Positions 17,874-28,300 of a DNA stretch of 64,000 nt are shown here, piece after piece. This DNA comes from Azospirillaceae bacterium (GTDB lineage: Bacteria; Pseudomonadota; Alphaproteobacteria; Azospirillales; Azospirillaceae). Within the stretch, counting starts at the first letter, position 1. Every line of letters starts with the position of its first letter. Both the position numbers and the translations under genes were made by a program. The stretch spans positions 1 to 64,000 of the forward strand of contig JARLIO010000082.1 of NCBI GenBank assembly GCA_031291675.1. The letters run 5' to 3'. The notes under the pieces are model-generated. The model saw only the letters and a list, made by a program, of their open reading frames with translations, was not told the origin of the DNA and searched no databases.

Positions 17874-19094
17874 ATGACGCCGATCGTCTGGGAATGGGTG
17901 CGGCTCTGTCTGCGATGGCTTCATGTCATCGCCGGGATCGCCTGGATTGGCTCCTCATTCTATTTCATCGCCCTTGACCTCAGTCTGCGCCGCCGCGACG
18001 GACTGCCGGCCGGAACCTCCGGTGAAGCATGGCAGGTGCATGGCGGCGGCTTCTATCGGATGATGAAATATCTCGTCGCACCGCCCGAACTGCCCGAGGA
18101 CCTGACCTGGTTCATGTGGGAGGCCTACACCACCTGGATCAGTGGTTTCCTGCTGTTGTGCGCCGTCTATTATGTCCAGCCCGAGCTGTTTCTGATCGAT
18201 CCCCGGATCCTCGACCTGCCCGATGGCGCCGGGATCGCGATCGGCCTGTTGTCCCTGGCCGCGGGCTGGGTGGCCTATGACCGGCTGTGCAAGTCACGCC
18301 TCGGCGCCAACGACGTCACCCTGGTCGCGGCCGGCTATGTCCTGCTGGTCGGCGCGGCCATCCTGTTCACCCATGTGTTCGGCGGCCGGGCCGCCTTCGT
18401 TCATACCGGCGCGCTGATCGGGACGATGATGGTCGCCAACGTGTTCTTCATCATCATCCCCAACCAGCGCAAAGTCGTGGCCAGCCTGCTCGCCGGCCAG
18501 ACCCCGGACCCGATGCTGGGCAAACAGGCCAAACAACGGTCATTGCACAATAATTACCTGACACTGCCGGTGCTGTTCCTGATGATCAGCACCCATTATC
18601 CGCTGACCTTCGCCAGCCGCTGGAATTGGGCCATCGTCGCCGTGGTCCTGGTCATGGGCGCGGTGATCCGCCATTTCTTCAATAGCCGCCATGCCGGCAA
18701 ACCCGTGCCGTGGTGGACCTGGGCGGTGGCCGCGGTGGGGCTGGCGATCATCATCGCCCTGGGCAGCCAGGGTCCGGCGGACAGGGACACCGCGGCAGCG
18801 GCGAGCCCGACCGGCGGCGCCACCGCGGCAGCGCCCGGCTTCGCGGTCGTCGAGGATATCGTCACCAGCCGGTGTGCGATGTGTCACGCCGCGGTTCCGG
18901 TCTGGGACGGGATCGCCACCGCGCCCAAAGGAGTCCGGCTCGACAGTCCGACGGAGATTCGACGCCACGCGCCCCAAATTCTGATACAAGCCGTGCTGAC
19001 CAATGCGATGCCGCCGGCGAACCTGACCGGCATCACCGCCGGGGAACGCGCGGCCCTGGCCGCCTGGCTGGCCCACGGCGCCGCCGCGTCGTAG
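17874..19094 (+). CDS. puuD: Membrane-bound urate oxidase PuuD with cytochrome c domain
   Basis: A 406-residue integral membrane protein. The N-terminal ~290 residues contain about eight hydrophobic segments, starting LCLRWLHVIAGIAWIGSSF, and end in WWTWAVAAVGLAIIIALG; the C-terminal ~90 residues are a cytochrome c domain with the heme-binding CAMCH near residue 333. This is the PuuD type of urate hydroxylase, which links urate oxidation to the respiratory chain rather than to oxygen and hydrogen peroxide. It fills the urate to 5-hydroxyisourate step between xdhAB and uraH. ATG 17874 is preferred over the overlapping ATG at 17869, which is out of frame. Confidence 0.94.
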   Translation: MTPIVWEWVRLCLRWLHVIAGIAWIGSSFYFIALDLSLRRRDGLPAGTSGEAWQVHGGGFYRMMKYLVAPPELPEDLTWFMWEAYTTWISGFLLLCAVYYVQPELFLIDPRILDLPDGAGIAIGLLSLAAGWVAYDRLCKSRLGANDVTLVAAGYVLLVGAAILFTHVFGGRAAFVHTGALIGTMMVANVFFIIIPNQRKVVASLLAGQTPDPMLGKQAKQRSLHNNYLTLPVLFLMISTHYPLTFASRWNWAIVAVVLVMGAVIRHFFNSRHAGKPVPWWTWAVAAVGLAIIIALGSQGPADRDTAAAASPTGGATAAAPGFAVVEDIVTSRCAMCHAAVPVWDGIATAPKGVRLDSPTEIRRHAPQILIQAVLTNAMPPANLTGITAGERAALAAWLAHGAAAS

Positions 19095-19148
19095 CCTCGC
19101 GCCCCCGGGCCCGTTTTCCCCCTTCACGACCAGCCTGTGGCGGCCTCC

Positions 19149-20462
19149 ATGCTTCAAACCAGCGCCATTCGTGGCCGAATCCTCAGCTTTACCGCCGAAC
19201 CCGCCGGCTATGGCGATCGATCCAGCTATGACTACTGGGCGGATGGCCTGGTCCGGATCGAAGACGGCCGCATCGTCGCGGTGGGCGCGGCCGATCGCCT
19301 GCTGCCGACACTGCCCCCGGCAACGCCGGTTGACCATTACCCCGACGATCTGGTGTTGCCCGGCCTGATCGATTGCCACATCCATTTGCCACAAACCCAG
19401 GTCGTGGCCTCCTACGGCACCCAGTTGCTGGAATGGCTGCAACGCTACACCTTCGTCGAGGAACAGAAATTCGCCGATCCGGGCCATGCGGCGACCGTCG
19501 CCCGCTTTTTCCTTGACGAGTTGCTGCGCAACGGCACGACGACCGCGGCGATCTTTGGCTCGGTCCATCCCGCGTCGGTCGAGGCGCTGTTCAGCGAATC
19601 GGAGCGCCGCGGCACCGCGATGATCGCCGGCAAGGTGATGATGGACCGCCATGCCCCACCGACCCTGACCGACACGGCAACAACGGCCTATGACGACAGC
19701 AAGGCGTTGATTGAACGCTGGCACGGCCGCGGCCGACAACGCTATGCCGTGACGCCGCGTTTCGCCATCACCTCGACCGAGGCCCAGCTCGAAGCCGCCG
19801 GTGCCTTGCTGCGCGCCTATCCCGGTATCCATCTGCAAACCCATCTGGCCGAGAACCACGACGAAATCGCCACAGTGCGTCGGCTGTTCCCCGATGACGC
19901 CAGCTACACCGCAGTCTATCAGCGTTTTGGTCTGTTGAGCCCGCGGTCGCTGCTGGGCCACTGCATTCATCTGGCGGAGGACGAATTGCGGCTGCTGGCG
20001 GACAGTGACGCCGTCGCGGTATTCTGCCCGACCTCCAACCTGTTCATGGGCAGCGGCCTGTTCGACCACGCCCGGATCAACGATCCCGGCCGCCCGATCC
20101 GCATCGCCCTGGCCACCGACATCGGCGGCGGCACCAGCTATTCCCTGCTGCGCACCGCCGGCGAAGGCTACAAGGTGCAGCAACTCCAGGGACGCAGTTG
20201 GACCGCCCTGTCGGCGTTCCATCAAATGACCCGCGGCAATGCCCGGGCCCTGGGCCTGGACGACGAAATCGGCACCGTGAGCACCGGCCGCTACGGCGAT
20301 CTTGTCGTGCTCGACGCCCGCTCGACCGCGGCCATGGCGCATCGCCTGGACGCCAGCGAAGGGGAGCTTGACGAGGAACTGTTCGTCCTGATGACCCTGG
20401 GCGATGACCGCGCCGTGCGCGCCACCTACGTCCAGGGCCGCTGCGCCCACCGCCGGGCGTGA
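19149..20462 (+). CDS. guaD: Guanine deaminase
   Basis: This 437-residue zinc amidohydrolase converts guanine to xanthine and ammonia, feeding the locus at the top. The metal-binding motif is LPGLIDCHIHLPQ; later signatures include HLQTHLAENHDEI, GHCIHLAEDE, PTSNLFMGSGLF and ATDIGGGTSYSLL, all typical of GuaD. The ATG at 19149 gives the usual N-terminus; an in-frame GTG at 19137 would add four residues. It is the last gene of the purine run, 54 bases after puuD. Confidence 0.95.
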   Translation: MLQTSAIRGRILSFTAEPAGYGDRSSYDYWADGLVRIEDGRIVAVGAADRLLPTLPPATPVDHYPDDLVLPGLIDCHIHLPQTQVVASYGTQLLEWLQRYTFVEEQKFADPGHAATVARFFLDELLRNGTTTAAIFGSVHPASVEALFSESERRGTAMIAGKVMMDRHAPPTLTDTATTAYDDSKALIERWHGRGRQRYAVTPRFAITSTEAQLEAAGALLRAYPGIHLQTHLAENHDEIATVRRLFPDDASYTAVYQRFGLLSPRSLLGHCIHLAEDELRLLADSDAVAVFCPTSNLFMGSGLFDHARINDPGRPIRIALATDIGGGTSYSLLRTAGEGYKVQQLQGRSWTALSAFHQMTRGNARALGLDDEIGTVSTGRYGDLVVLDARSTAAMAHRLDASEGELDEELFVLMTLGDDRAVRATYVQGRCAHRRA

Positions 20463-20520
20463 TCCGCTCCGCCGCCGGCTCAGGGTTTCCCTTTGACAAC
20501 CATCGCCGCAGCGAGGTTCG

Positions 20521-21027
20521 ATGCCGCCGCTGAAGGGCGATCCCGGAATGTCATCGCGGAGCTGCGCATCCTGTACCTTGTGCTGCAAGCTGATGGGCGT
20601 ACCCGAACTGAAGAAACCGGCGGCGCGCTGGTGTTCGGACTGCGATCAGGCCCAGGGCTGCACGGTCTATGAGCGGCGACCACCGTCCTGCCGCAATTTC
20701 GCGTGTTTCTGGCTGATGGACGATCAGTTCCCGGACGAGATGCGTCCCGACCGGATCCATGCGCTGCTGGCGTTCAATGACACCCCCGACAGCGTCGTCC
20801 TGCATGTCGATCCCGCGCACCCGGCGGCGGTGCGCAGCGCCGAGGTCTCGGCCTTGATCGATGCGCTGCTGAAAAACTACCAGAAGCTGTTCGTCCTCAT
20901 GGGACGTCACAGCGCCATGCTGACCCCGTCACGGTGGCAGCAATCTCAAGAGACCATTTGGGGAATGGATCAGCCCGCCGCGCCCAGCCCGCCGCAGCGG
21001 CCGGTGCACCAACAAAAACGGGGCTGA
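20521..21027 (+). CDS. YkgJ-family cysteine cluster protein
   Basis: The protein has 168 residues. The N-terminal half carries CASCTLCCKLMGVPELKKPA and a second group, WCSDCDQAQGC and CRNFACFW, the pattern of the YkgJ (Fe/Zn-chelating) family. These proteins are predicted to bind a metal or an Fe-S cluster, but no reaction is established. GAGG just before the ATG at 20521 supports the start; ATG 20548 is an alternative. The stop codon lies inside the typA terminator hairpin. It follows guaD by 58 bases, but a role in purine breakdown is not implied. Confidence 0.88.
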   Translation: MPPLKGDPGMSSRSCASCTLCCKLMGVPELKKPAARWCSDCDQAQGCTVYERRPPSCRNFACFWLMDDQFPDEMRPDRIHALLAFNDTPDSVVLHVDPAHPAAVRSAEVSALIDALLKNYQKLFVLMGRHSAMLTPSRWQQSQETIWGMDQPAAPSPPQRPVHQQKRG

Positions 21028-21042
21028 CGTCACCGTCAGCCC
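21012..21042 (-). terminator. Rho-independent terminator of typA
   Basis: An 11-bp perfect stem (21017-21027 with 21032-21042) with a TCAC loop. On the minus strand it is followed by five U residues from 21012-21016, so it is oriented for typA. It also covers the stop codon of the convergent YkgJ-like gene. Confidence 0.82.
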
Positions 21043-21051
21043 CGTCGCCAT

Positions 21052-22869
21052 TCAGCCGGCGTCGCCGATCCGTGACTGCCGCTTGCGCGCGTTGGGATCG
21101 AGGTAGCGCTTGCGCAGACGGATGCTCTTGGGCGTCACCTCGACCAGTTCCTCGTCGGTGATATAGGCGATTGCCTTCTCCAAGGTCATGATCAGCGGCG
21201 GGGTCAGGCGAACCGCCTCATCCTTGCCCGCGGCGCGGATGTTGGTCAACTGCTTGCCCTTGATGACATTGACGTCGAGGTCATTGCCGCGAGCGTGCTC
21301 ACCGATGATCATGCCGACATAGACCGGCACACCGGGCTCGATCAGCATCGGCCCCCGATCCTCGAGATTCCACAGCGCGTAGGCCACGGCGACGCCGTCG
21401 CTGTTGGAAATCAACACGCCGGTGCGCCGAGAGGCAATCGGCCCCTTGTAGGGCGCATAGCTGTGAAACACCCGGTTGATGACACCGGTGCCGCGCGTAT
21501 CGGTCAGGAATTCGCCCTGATAACCGATCAACCCTCGAGACGGGGCCAGGAACAGCAGGCGGAGCTTGCCGGCACCGGTCGGCCGCATCTCGGCCAGATC
21601 GGCCTTGCGTTCCGACAGCTTCTGCACGACGACGCCCGAGAATTCCTCATCGACGTCGATCTGGACTTCCTCGATCGGCTCCAGGCGCTGGCCGTCTTCG
21701 GTCTTGAACAGCACCCGCGGCCGGCTGATCGACATTTCGAAGCCCTCGCGGCGCATCGTCTCGATCAGAATGCCCAGTTGCAATTCGCCGCGGCCGGCAA
21801 CCTCATAGGCGTCACCTTCCACCGTCTCGCGAACCCGCAAGGCGACATTGCCTTCGATTTCGCGGAACAGGCGGTCGCGGATCATCCGGCCCGTGACCTT
21901 GTCGCCCTCGCGCCCGGCCAGCGGGCTGTCATTGACCGAGAAGGTCATCGCCAAGGTCGGCGGATCGATCGGCTGGGCCGGGATCTGCTCGGTGACCAGC
22001 GGATCGCACAGGGTATCGGCGACGGTGGCCTTGGTCATGCCGGCCAGGGCGACGATGTCGCCGGCCTGGGCCTCATCGACCGGGATCCGCTCCAGGCCCC
22101 GGAACGACAGGATCTTGGAAATACGTCCCTGCTCGATCACGGTGCCGTCATGGCCGATCGCCTTGATCGCCATGTTGGCCCGGGCAACGCCGCCGCTGAT
22201 GCGCCCGGTGAGCAAACGGCCGAGATAGGGGTTGGCCTCCAGCGTCGTCGCCAGCATGCTGAACGGCGCGTCCAGGATCACGGTCGGCGCCGGCACATGG
22301 TCGCGAACCAGTTCGAACAAGGGCGAGAGATCCGTGCGCTCGCCCTCAAGGCTGGTGCAGGCCCAACCCTGGCGGCCCGAAGCGAACAGGGTCGGGAAAT
22401 CAAGTTGCGCCTCGCTGGCATCCAGCGCGGCGAACAGGTCAAACACCTCGTCATGGACCTCATGCGGCCGGGCGTCGGGGCGGTCGACCTTGTTGATCAC
22501 GACGATCGGGCGCAATCCCAGCTTCAGCGCCTTGCCCAGCACGAACTTGGTCTGGGGTAGCGGTCCCTCGGCGGCATCGACCAGCAGCAGAACGCCGTCG
22601 ACCATGCTGAGGATACGTTCGACCTCACCACCAAAGTCGGCGTGGCCGGGGGTGTCGACAATGTTGATCCGGTAATCGTGCCACAGCACCGAGGTGCATT
22701 TGGCCAGGATCGTAATCCCGCGTTCGCGTTCCAGGTCATTGCTGTCCATCGCCCGTTCAGCGACGTTCTGATTTTCGCGAAAAGTGCCGCTCTGGCGCAA
22801 CAGCACGTCAACGAGGGTCGTCTTGCCATGGTCGACGTGTGCGATGATGGCGATATTCCGCAATTCCAT
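21052..22869 (-). CDS. typA: Ribosome-associated GTPase TypA/BipA
   Basis: A 605-residue translational GTPase that binds the ribosome and aids 50S assembly, especially at low temperature or under stress. The G1 motif is [12 protein letters not shown], switch II is [12 protein letters not shown], and NKVDRPDA is G4; the elongation-factor-like domain and the BipA-specific C-terminal domain follow ([36 protein letters not shown]). The ATG at 22869 ([13 protein letters not shown]) matches the family N-terminus. A terminator-like hairpin lies in the leader upstream. Confidence 0.97.
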   Translation of the reverse strand: MELRNIAIIAHVDHGKTTLVDVLLRQSGTFRENQNVAERAMDSNDLERERGITILAKCTSVLWHDYRINIVDTPGHADFGGEVERILSMVDGVLLLVDAAEGPLPQTKFVLGKALKLGLRPIVVINKVDRPDARPHEVHDEVFDLFAALDASEAQLDFPTLFASGRQGWACTSLEGERTDLSPLFELVRDHVPAPTVILDAPFSMLATTLEANPYLGRLLTGRISGGVARANMAIKAIGHDGTVIEQGRISKILSFRGLERIPVDEAQAGDIVALAGMTKATVADTLCDPLVTEQIPAQPIDPPTLAMTFSVNDSPLAGREGDKVTGRMIRDRLFREIEGNVALRVRETVEGDAYEVAGRGELQLGILIETMRREGFEMSISRPRVLFKTEDGQRLEPIEEVQIDVDEEFSGVVVQKLSERKADLAEMRPTGAGKLRLLFLAPSRGLIGYQGEFLTDTRGTGVINRVFHSYAPYKGPIASRRTGVLISNSDGVAVAYALWNLEDRGPMLIEPGVPVYVGMIIGEHARGNDLDVNVIKGKQLTNIRAAGKDEAVRLTPPLIMTLEKAIAYITDEELVEVTPKSIRLRKRYLDPNARKRQSRIGDAG

Positions 22870-22924
22870 GGGGCAACTCGGGTAAGGTTCGGTGCGGCGC
22901 GGGCGCAACCCGCCGGGCGCGCGG

Positions 22925-22960
22925 CAAAACAAAAAACGGCCTGGCATGGCCAGGTCGTTT
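22925..22960 (-). terminator. Terminator-like hairpin in the typA leader
   Basis: On the minus strand a 12-bp stem with one mismatch (22949-22960 with 22934-22945, 3-base loop) is followed by U6, G, U4. This is a good intrinsic terminator but lies about 60 bases upstream of the typA start, with no minus-strand gene before it. It could attenuate typA, or terminate an unknown small transcript. Confidence 0.6.
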
Positions 22961-23343
22961 ACCGACCCTGTTGTATACCGATCGCCCTGCGAAACTCAAG
23001 AAAAACCGGGACGCCGCATTTTCCGAAGCGGGACAGCGTCACGATAATGCAGCATACAATTGATGGCACACGCTATCCAGAGGGGAACATTGGACTTTCT
23101 TGCATTGTTGGCCGATGGCGCGATTGCTGCTTTGGTCCCCTGGCGACCGACCCGTCCCACGACGGCCAATCACCCCGGCCCATGACAAAATGTCGGGGCC
23201 GCCTTGTGTACCGCCGCGGTCAGCCCGCCGCCGCGCACTACCCATCCCGATACATCCTTACGGAGCCGCTGCGCTCCTCTCCGGGTTATGCTATGCAGAT
23301 CAAGGACGACGGGTTCCGGGAAGACGGGAACGCTACCAGCCCC

Positions 23344-25158
23344 ATGCATCGCATCCTTCGCGCCAGCGTTGTCCTCGCCGCCATGATCGGGCTCGCGACA
23401 CAAGCCGAGGCCCAGACGACCCCTTATAATGTCGCACTGACCGGGGTGGACGACGGTGAACTGTCCGATCTGCTCCAGGCCACCGGCAGTGTGTTCCGTT
23501 TACGGGATACACCAGCCCCGAGCCCGATCGGACTGACGCGTCGGGCCGACAGCGATCATGATCGGCTGTTGGGCGTCCTGCATTCCCTGGGCTATTACGA
23601 TGCCACCCTCGATCTTCGGGTCGACACCGGCGCCGTCCCGGCCCAGGTGACGGTTGCGGTGTCACCGGGTACCGCCTACCGCATCGCGACGATCAACGTC
23701 CTGGTGACGGGAGGTCAGCCGCTTTCGGCGGGCCGGCCGCTTGACGGCGCGGCCCTGGGCCTGGCGCCGGGAACCCAGGCCCGTGCCGCCACGGTGATCG
23801 CCGCGGAGGACCGCATCGCCGAGATCCTCAAAGGCCAGGGCTTCGCCTATGCCCGGGTCACCGGCTACCAGGCCGTCGTCGACCACGCCACGCACACCAT
23901 GGACGTGACCTATACCGTTGCTCCCGGCCCCAAAATCCGCTTCGGGGCCACCCGGATCGTCGGGCTGAAACAGATGAGCGAGGCCGTGGTCCGGGCCCGC
24001 CTGCCCTGGCATGAGGGTGACCCGTTCGACAGCGCGCTGCTGACCCGGGCGCAGACCGACATCGCCCGCCTCGCGGTCTTCACCACGGTCCGGGTCACGC
24101 TGGCTGACCAAAGCGAGGTCGCGGGAGACCAGGCCCCGGTGACGGTCACGGTGGCCGAACGCAAGCGCCATTTCGTCGGTGCCGCCTTGACCTATGGCAC
24201 CGATACCGGCGTGGGTCTCAACGGCTATTGGGGCCACCGCAACCTGTTCGGCGGCGGGGAGCAATTCAAGGCATCGGTCACCATCGACCGGTTGCTGCGC
24301 AACAGTCTCGGCAGCAGCGACGTCACCGGCGACCTGAATTTCCGCAAACCCGATTTCCTGAGGCCACGTCAGGACCTGATTCTGGACGGTGCCGCGGTCA
24401 CGGAGAGCCTGGAGCCTTACGACCGCACCGCGATCACCTTCACCGCGACCCTGGAAGCGCGACTGAGCAGGCGCTTCACGGTCAGCTATGGCGGATCTTT
24501 CGAGAACGCCCATCTCAGCGAACCCTATGACCGCCAGACCACGACGGTCGATGTTGCCGGAGTTCCCCTGGGGCTGACCTTTGACGACAGCAACGATCCC
24601 CTCAATCCCTCCCGCGGTTGGCGCGCTTCGGTGCAGAGCACCCCCTATGCCACGGTCTCGGGCCATGGCGTCGATTTCATCGTCAACCGCGCCACCGGAT
24701 CGGCGTATCAGGACCTCAGCGGCAACGGCGATTGGGTGCTGGCCGAGCGCGTGTCGCTGGGCAGCATTGAGGGCTCGGGAAACACCGAGCGAATTCCCGC
24801 TGACAAGCGCTTCTACGGCGGCGGCGGCAGCGGCTCGATCCGCGGCTTTTCCTTTCAGATGGTCGGCCCGCTCGACAACAACGGCAAGCCGATCGGGGGG
24901 CGCAGCCTGGTCGAGACCGCGACCGAACTGCGGATCAAGATCACCGATACGCTCGGCATCGTCCCCTTTGTCGATGGCGGCAATGTCTATGATTCGATTG
25001 CCCCCGACCTGACCTCGACGATGCGCTGGGGCGCCGGGATCGGCGGCCGCTATTACACCAGTTTCGGCCCGCTGCGGCTTGACCTGGCCGCCCCGATCAA
25101 TCGGCGCTCCGTCGATTCGCCCTGGCAGGCCTATGTCAGCATCGGTCAGGCATTTTGA
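23344..25158 (+). CDS. tamA: TamA-like outer-membrane translocation protein
   Basis: A 604-residue Omp85-superfamily protein. The signal peptide MHRILRASVVLAAMIGLATQ ends at AEA|QT. POTRA domains span about residues 25-270 (LLGVLHSLGYYDATLDLRV, ILKGQGFAYARVTGYQAV), then a 16-strand-type barrel with GLTFDDSNDPLNPSRGWRA and KRFYGGGGSGSIRGF, ending in a terminal phenylalanine (SIGQAF) as expected for the BAM signal. It pairs with tamB next door; the TAM complex inserts certain outer-membrane proteins and may move phospholipids. ATG 23344 is chosen for the signal peptide; an in-frame ATG at 23293 adds 17 residues. Confidence 0.93.
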   Translation: MHRILRASVVLAAMIGLATQAEAQTTPYNVALTGVDDGELSDLLQATGSVFRLRDTPAPSPIGLTRRADSDHDRLLGVLHSLGYYDATLDLRVDTGAVPAQVTVAVSPGTAYRIATINVLVTGGQPLSAGRPLDGAALGLAPGTQARAATVIAAEDRIAEILKGQGFAYARVTGYQAVVDHATHTMDVTYTVAPGPKIRFGATRIVGLKQMSEAVVRARLPWHEGDPFDSALLTRAQTDIARLAVFTTVRVTLADQSEVAGDQAPVTVTVAERKRHFVGAALTYGTDTGVGLNGYWGHRNLFGGGEQFKASVTIDRLLRNSLGSSDVTGDLNFRKPDFLRPRQDLILDGAAVTESLEPYDRTAITFTATLEARLSRRFTVSYGGSFENAHLSEPYDRQTTTVDVAGVPLGLTFDDSNDPLNPSRGWRASVQSTPYATVSGHGVDFIVNRATGSAYQDLSGNGDWVLAERVSLGSIEGSGNTERIPADKRFYGGGGSGSIRGFSFQMVGPLDNNGKPIGGRSLVETATELRIKITDTLGIVPFVDGGNVYDSIAPDLTSTMRWGAGIGGRYYTSFGPLRLDLAAPINRRSVDSPWQAYVSIGQAF

Positions 25159-25163
25159 TGGTC

Positions 25164-25312
25164 ATACCAGTCCGCTTTGATCGTGACCGATCAAAGCGCA
25201 GCCTCAAGCGCCGGCGCGCCCATCCGGGCGCTTGGCTCCGCGCCGCGGGACGCGCGGTCGCCGTCGCGACCGTACCAGCCCGCCATGAGTCAAGATCATG
25301 GCGGGCTGGTAT
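25164..25312. repeat. Multi-hairpin dispersed repeat, copy B
   Basis: This 149-bp element fills most of the tamA-tamB gap. It starts ATACCAGTCCGC and ends GCGGGCTGGTAT, imperfect 12-bp inverted ends. Internal stems are 25173-25183 with 25188-25198 and 25274-25288 with 25296-25310 (15 bp, loop GTCAAGA). In the last stem the T:A pair of copy A at 361/388 is C:G here, a compensatory change that preserves pairing. Confidence 0.82.
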
Positions 25313-25364
25313 CAGACGGCTTGATCATGACCTTGTTGACCCAACCCCCGACCGGAGAACCGAC

Positions 25365-25397
25365 ATGACGCAGCGGCGATTCCGATGCGCCGGCTGA
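25365..25397 (+). CDS. Possible 10-residue leader ORF overlapping the tamB start
   Basis: ATG 25365 has GGAGA 8 bases upstream and encodes ten residues to a TGA at 25395-25397. That TGA overlaps an in-frame tamB ATG (25397) in TGATG, and the annotated tamB ATG (25385) has no clear ribosome binding site of its own. It may be a coupling leader, or chance. Confidence 0.25.
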   Translation: MTQRRFRCAG

Positions 25398-28300
25398 TGC
25401 GGTTCCTCCGAGCCGCCGGACTGCTGCTGGTTCTATTTGCCGTGGTCGCCGCAGCCGCCAGCCTCATCCTGGGGCGTAGCGGTCCGTCCGGTTCCGACTG
25501 GCTGGCCCGCCAGGTCTCGGCCCTCGCCAGCGGCCCCGGCCGCACGGTGACGATCGGCCGTGTCGAAGGCTGGCCGTGGGACGTCCAGGTCGCCGATGTC
25601 AGCGTCGCCGATCCGACCGGGGTCTGGCTGACCATTGATCATGCCGCCCTGTTGTGGCGCCCTCTGGACCTGTTGCATCGGGTCATCGTCATCGACCGGC
25701 TTCAGGCGGGCACGATCACGGTCGCCCGCGCACCGGTTGCCGAGGCGGCAACGCCATCACCGCTCCACCAGCCCGGACTGGAATTTCCGCACCTTCCGGT
25801 CGGTCTGCGCATCGCCCGGATCGCTCTCGATCGCCTGGTGCTCGGGCCAGCCCTGGCGGGACAGGCCGCCGCGCTGTCCGTCACCGGCCAGGCCGGGGCG
25901 ACCCGCAGCGACGGCAGCGCGACCGGCGGTGCCACCACGCTCGAACTGGCGATCCAACGGCTGGATGCGACGCCCGGCACGGTCACGGTCACCGCCGCCT
26001 TTCGACCCGACGCGCAAACCCTGGCCCTGACCCTGCACGCCCACGAAGACCCGGGCGGTCTGGTGGCGACGCTGCTGTCCCTGCCGGACGGCCCGGCCGT
26101 CAACGCCGATCTGACCGGATCCGGCCCGCTGAGCGACTGGAGCGCCCAGCTTCACCTTCAGGCGGGTCCCCTGCTGGATGCCGCGGCCACCGCCGCGATC
26201 CGTCGCGTTCCTGACGATCCGGCCTATCACCTCACCCTTGATGCCGGTGGCACGCTGCAAGCCGTGATCCCGCAAGCCCTGCGCCCCATGGTCGGGGATC
26301 GGCCGGCCCTCAGCCTGCGCGCCGACCTGGATCCCAACGCACCGGGCGGGACCAGCATCACACTGCAACCCTCGGCCCTGACCCTGGCCAGTGGAACCGT
26401 CACCGTTTCCGGGACCGCGAATACCGGTAGCGGTCACCTTGACCTCACCGCTTCCGGGCGCGTCGACAACGCGGCCCCGTTCCACGATCTGCTGCCGGGA
26501 ATCAGCTTCGAAGCCGTCCAGGGATCCGGCCGGGTCACGGGCAGCCTCGCCACCCCGACGCTGGACGCCACGGTGACCACGGACGGACTGGCCACCGGCG
26601 ATGTCAGCAGCCACCGGACCACGATCACCGCGCACGCCCAGGCGCGTGGCGCGCTCAACGATCCCGCAGCGACGATCGACGCCACGCTGCAAGCCCGGAT
26701 CACCGGCCTGACCGCCGCGGACCCGCGGGTCGCCCAGGCCAGCGGTCCCGACGTGGCGCTGGATCTGGCGACACAGATCCATCCCGGGGACGGCACGATC
26801 GCGTTGTCGTCGATGAGCCTGACCACGGCGATCGCCACACTCACGGCCCGCGGACAGGCGACCGGCTGGGGCGATCAGGCCGACGCCACCGCCCATCTCG
26901 ACCTCGGTGATCTCGCCACCCTGCCCGCGATCCCGGGCGTGACGCCGTCAGGCCGAATGGCGATCGACGCCACCGTGACCGGCCATGACCACGGGGCCGA
27001 CCTTCATGGCTCGGTCAGAGGCGAGGGCCACGATGTCCGGACCGGGATCGCTGCGATCGACAGCCTGTTGAGCGGTGCCGTCACGCTGGGGGCGACGGTG
27101 ACACAACAAGCTGATGGCACGCTCGATGCTCCCGATCTGCTGCTGACCACGGGCGGAATCGACGTCCGGGGCCGGCTGCACCGCGATGCCGACCGCCGCA
27201 TCGACGGCGGCTGGAAGGTCGTCTTGTCGGGGTTGCCGGCGCTTGGTCACGCCCTCGATCTGCCGCTGGCCGGCCGCATCACCAGCGAAGGCACCGTCAA
27301 AGGAACACCGGATGCGTTGAGCGCGACCGTCACGGTCACGGGCGATCACGTCGCGATTGGCGATCACCCGGTTGGTGGGCTGCGGCTCGAAAGCGCCATG
27401 GCCGGATTGCCGGCCGCCGCCAAGGGTTCGGTGTCGCTGACGACCAGGCCGGACGGCCCGGCGTCAGCACCAGCGGTCGCGCTGGCCGCGAGCATCGCCA
27501 TGACCGGGCAAACCGTCGCCGTCGATCATCTGCGCCTCGACAGCGGAACCAACCACGTCACCGGCGCCGCCCGCTATGACGGCACGGCCACGACCCTTGC
27601 CGGTCATCTGCACGGCGATCTGGCCGATCTCGCCGCCCTCGGCGCCGCCACGGGCCAGCCTCTGAGCGGTGCCGCGACGCTGGACCTGACCCTCGACAGC
27701 GCCGGCGGGCACCAGAACGCCCATACCACGCTCGCGGCGCAGGGGCTCAGTTTTGGCGCCACACGGATCGGTCACGCCGAGGCCACCGCCGACCTGCGCG
27801 ATGTCACCGGCAAAGCCAGCATCGTTGCCGCGCTGCGCCTGGCCGATGCCGCAACCGATGGCGCCGTTCTGACCGAGGCCTCGGCGCGGCTCAGTGGCGG
27901 CATCAGCCAGGCCGATCTGACCGTCGAAACCAGTGGCCGTACCACCGGAGCAACGCCGGAGCCGATCACGCTGGCCATGACCGCGACGATCGGCCAGAAC
28001 GGCACCACCCAGCGTCTGCACCTGACCCGGCTTGAGGCCCGCTATGCCGATCAGCCGATCACCCTGACACAACCGGCAACGATCGAACGGACCGGGGGCG
28101 CGGCCCCGGCCTTGTCGATCCAGACTCTGATACTCCACGGCCGCCAGGGCCGGATCGCCATCGACCTCGCCGCCGGATCGCGCAACTGGACCGGCACCGC
28201 CACGGCGACGCAGATCCCGCTGGCGCTGGCTCGGCTGGCAGCACCGGACGCGGGCGCCCTGGGCGGTAGCCTTGATGCGACGCTGTCGCTTGCCGGAACG

